Below are positions 61,409 through 64,000 of a stretch of DNA of 64,000 nt, piece after piece. Position numbers and translations under genes: made by a program. The stretch is from Glebionis coronaria (Eukaryota > Streptophyta > Magnoliopsida > Asterales > Asteraceae), in the NCBI GenBank assembly GCA_025667525.1, contig CM046882.1, positions 18,922,488 through 18,986,487 of the forward strand, given 5' to 3'. The first letter of the stretch is position 1. Every line of letters starts with the position of its first letter. The notes beneath the pieces were generated by a model, which did not search any database, was not told where the DNA came from, and saw only the letters and a program-made list of their open reading frames with translations.

Positions 61409-63070
61409 CTAGTTTTAATACCCGTGTATGTTCGGAACTTGAAAATAAAAGATAAATTATATAATAATTTTGTTACTCCGATTCTATTATTATATATGTT
61501 TTTTAAGAACATCTAATTTTATATGTTTGATTATGTTGTTATTTTACTGTACACGTGTAAATTAATATAAACTCGCCACACTTTTTATGTTTCGAATTTC
61601 TTACTCTTTCTACTTTCTAAGTGTCAAAATAAAAATAGATAATAATTTATGTTTTTATTTGAATATTTATAATCATGTTATTTGTTGATTTTTTAATATA
61701 ATATATATGTTGTATTTTTAAAATATAAAGTCTAGATAATATAAAGTTTGAGTATTTTGTTTATTACTAAATAATATGAAAAATTATAAATTTACACTTT
61801 ATTCCATCTAATTTATTTAAAATTCAACAACTAAAATCTAATTAAGAAAAAAATTCATGTTTCTTCCCTGTGGTTTACACCAAAAATTACGTTTACTCCC
61901 TAACTCAAATTAAATACACGAGTGATCCTTATTTTTGAAACTATCAACAACTTTGATCCCTATTTTGGATGGGTGTTAGTTTTTAACGTTAAGTGTAATA
62001 ATTAGAGGGGTACTTTCATCTTTCCATTATATTATAGACTGTACATAATAATAAAGGGGCCCACCACTACAAATCTAATTCACACACACTTATATCACAC
62101 ACATAACTCTCCCAATATAGATCAAATCACACAAAACACCAAAAAAATTAGAAACCCTAAAACATCATTTGTGAGCTCGGGTCACCCTCAAGAGGCTTCA
62201 GCGATGTTGGTATACCAAATCCATCCGACCTCAATATCAAACAATTCCATATTTAAGATTAAGAACTCAAATCGAATTACAAACAATCCAAAAGAATATC
62301 GAACAATGAATCATCACAAGATCACTTCATCTTCAATGGGAACCAGTTCTTTAATTTCTCTCATTAACATTCAACAATATAGTCGAACCTATCATTCAAT
62401 AACTGTATCACCAATAGAATCATTCGAATTCCTTCAAATCCAAAACCATCAATGAGCAATCGATCTTCAAACTGATCTGAATCCATTCATGTGGCCACGA
62501 CGAAAAAACCCTTTAAAACTTTTATAAGTCTCGATTGGTGTTCGTGTAGTTTGATGTGGATTTGGAGATGAGTTTTCTTATTTTATTGATTTTCTACTTG
62601 TTAATGTTTTGGTTGTGGGTTTGTGATGACATAAAATGATTGTGATTTTTGTGTGAGGTGATTTTCTGTTGTAATAAGAGTGACGGTTGAAGATTTATGT
62701 GAGTAGATTCGTTGGTGTTTCTTGGTGACGATGGGTTTTGGATCTATTTTTATGAGGGACGAAGAGACGGTGGGGTTTTGTGGGTAGGAGGATAAGGTGA
62801 ACGGATAAGGTTTTAGTCTAAATACAGTGCCACGTCTTTTTCACAAAATATACTATCAGTAGCAGATTTTAGAGGTGTGTTGGGTGACCAAGTTTAAGCT
62901 TGGGTGGTGTGAGATTAGAGATGATGATGACTGATGATAGTGGTTTGTTGATGTGGATAAAGTCGATTTATTTTTTTAAGAGATAAAGCAAATCTAGATT
63001 CAGATCCAGATCCAGATCCTGACTATAGGCTTTTTTTAATTTTGTTTTAATGGACGAGCAGGGTAGGTTG

Positions 63071-63119
<49 letters not shown>

Positions 63120-63617
63120 AAAAAAATAAAAGAAAAAAAAAATAATTTTATGGGGGGTTGCAGTTAATGAAATAGAAAAGACATAAATACCCCTCTAATT
63201 ATTACACTTAACGTTAAAAACTAACACCCATCCAAAAATAGGGACCAAAATTGTTGATAGTTTCAAAAATAGAGATCATTCGTGTGTTTAATTTGAGTTA
63301 GGGACTAAACGTGATGTTTGGTGTAAACCACAGGGACGAAACATGAAAAATTTTCTTTTATAATTACCTCCTCCTTTTTAACTTTTTTATTTTCATAAAT
63401 TTGACGCATATACTTTTGTTGTTTTCATTAAATTCTTACACCAAAATTTTTAATTTTGACTAAATTGAATTCAATTTTTACTTTTTTTTGCCAATCATAT
63501 TATTTGATTTTACTTATATGTCAAAATCAAGTTATTTAATTAGTTTTTTCTACAACCTTTATTTGTTACTAAAATTTCTAAATAATCTAATTTTTTATTA
63601 CTGTATATAAAAGATGA
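61409..63617 (-). mobile_element. Second copy of the 10879-13220 Helitron
   Basis: Same CTAG terminus and same right junction (AAAAGATGA then T). The terminal hairpin has decayed (CCCGTGTATGTTCGGA). It shares the nested MULE with copy A, so the two copies arose by duplication rather than by independent insertion. Confidence 0.65.
61846..63355. mobile_element. Second copy of the MULE
   Basis: The long TIRs are retained. The 9-bp duplication has decayed on the left (TCTAATTAA versus TTTTATTAA). The GA tract is about 44 bp. The open frame 62171-62455 is longer (94 codons) than its copy A counterpart because a stop there (TGA at ~11882) is a sense codon here. Confidence 0.78.
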
Positions 63618-64000
63618 TCTTATATAAATAGTTAAACCTATCTAATAAAAGTATTAAACTACCATTGAGCAACAAAGAGTAACAACCTTTTATTTATTTA
63701 TTTATTTTTGCTATCATAAATAAAGAAGCTCATTCACAAAAATGTAAAGTAACCTGAGAAAAAGTTGACATATACGTAGAAGACACAAGCATGTCAAAAA
63801 GTCATAACTAATAATTAAATGTGAGTGTGTGCTCGTATCAGTAGCTGCTAAATTGCTGTTAAAAAAACCTTTAATTAAATAAACTTTGATAGTAAATCTA
63901 GAGATGACAAATCTTGCGCATTTTGCTAATTATGAGCACTTTTAACCCTTTTTTTAAGTGGGAGGCACTTTTTGCGTATTCATTATTATTGATGGGTTAA
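63618..64000. repeat. Copy C (third part) and the start of a hAT MITE cut by the window end
   Basis: Matches 13221-13615. From 63899 onward it is the left end of the TAGAGATG... MITE. No gene. Confidence 0.75.

Overview
This window looks like repeat-dense nuclear DNA of a flowering plant. The evidence is an intron-containing F-box/LRR/FBD gene, plant-type Ty3/gypsy (Athila-like and chromovirus-like) and Ty1/copia sequences, an L1-type LINE with a DUF4283 ORF1, PIF/Harbinger transposases, Helitrons, a MULE and several MITE families. Retroelement ORF styles (a Cys-rich plus acidic ORF resembling ones I recall from daisy-family genomes) make Asteraceae my best guess, but that is inference. Only one gene, the F-box gene on the minus strand at 23856-25357, looks like an intact host gene. 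Almost everything else is transposon or transposon debris.

The scaffold of the window is an ancestral non-coding segment present in at least three copies: A (1-997, 10412-10878, 13221-13506), B (about 30355-32649) and C (50316-50688, 60759-61408, 63618-63898), with a fragment D near 22870-22980. Because the copies carry different insertions, they serve as empty-site controls for each other. This lets element ends and target-site duplications (TSDs) be read directly.

Layout. 1-997: copy A, beginning inside a Tourist-like MITE. 998-10411: a Helitron (minus strand) holding a PIF-type MITE (1390-2199) and a 7.2-kb non-autonomous Athila-like LTR element (2715-9916, TSD ATATG) with one 545-residue Cys-rich/acidic ORF. 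10879-13220: a second Helitron holding a MULE (11331-12958) with a large GA microsatellite. 13507-14260: two hAT-type MITEs. 14529-16934: decayed Copia gag with its LTR, abutting a decayed Ty3/gypsy gag-PR-RT-RH fragment (16935-19985). 20000-23850: MITEs, including a long hairpin element with an ATCATATATGAT array. 23856-25357: the F-box gene. 25400-32650: MITE-rich DNA and copy B. 32650-33880: a 5'-truncated Harbinger. 33884-50312: a second Harbinger, split by a full-length LINE (35201-49728, 20-bp TSD), which is itself split by a second Athila-like element (36743-45658, TSD GACCC). 50689-60753: a 10-kb LTR element with no recognisable pol (minus strand, TSD AAACA) inside copy C. 60919-64000: a hAT MITE and a second copy of the Helitron/MULE unit.

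The two Athila-like elements are related to each other. They share the LTR start, primer-binding site, leader hairpin and about 2 kb of 3' internal sequence, yet carry different coding cargo: a Cys-rich/acidic ORF versus a Gag-protease-acidic ORF. Both lack RT, RNase H and integrase, so each would have to be mobilised in trans. No bacterial-type operons, CRISPR arrays, rRNA or tRNA genes were seen.
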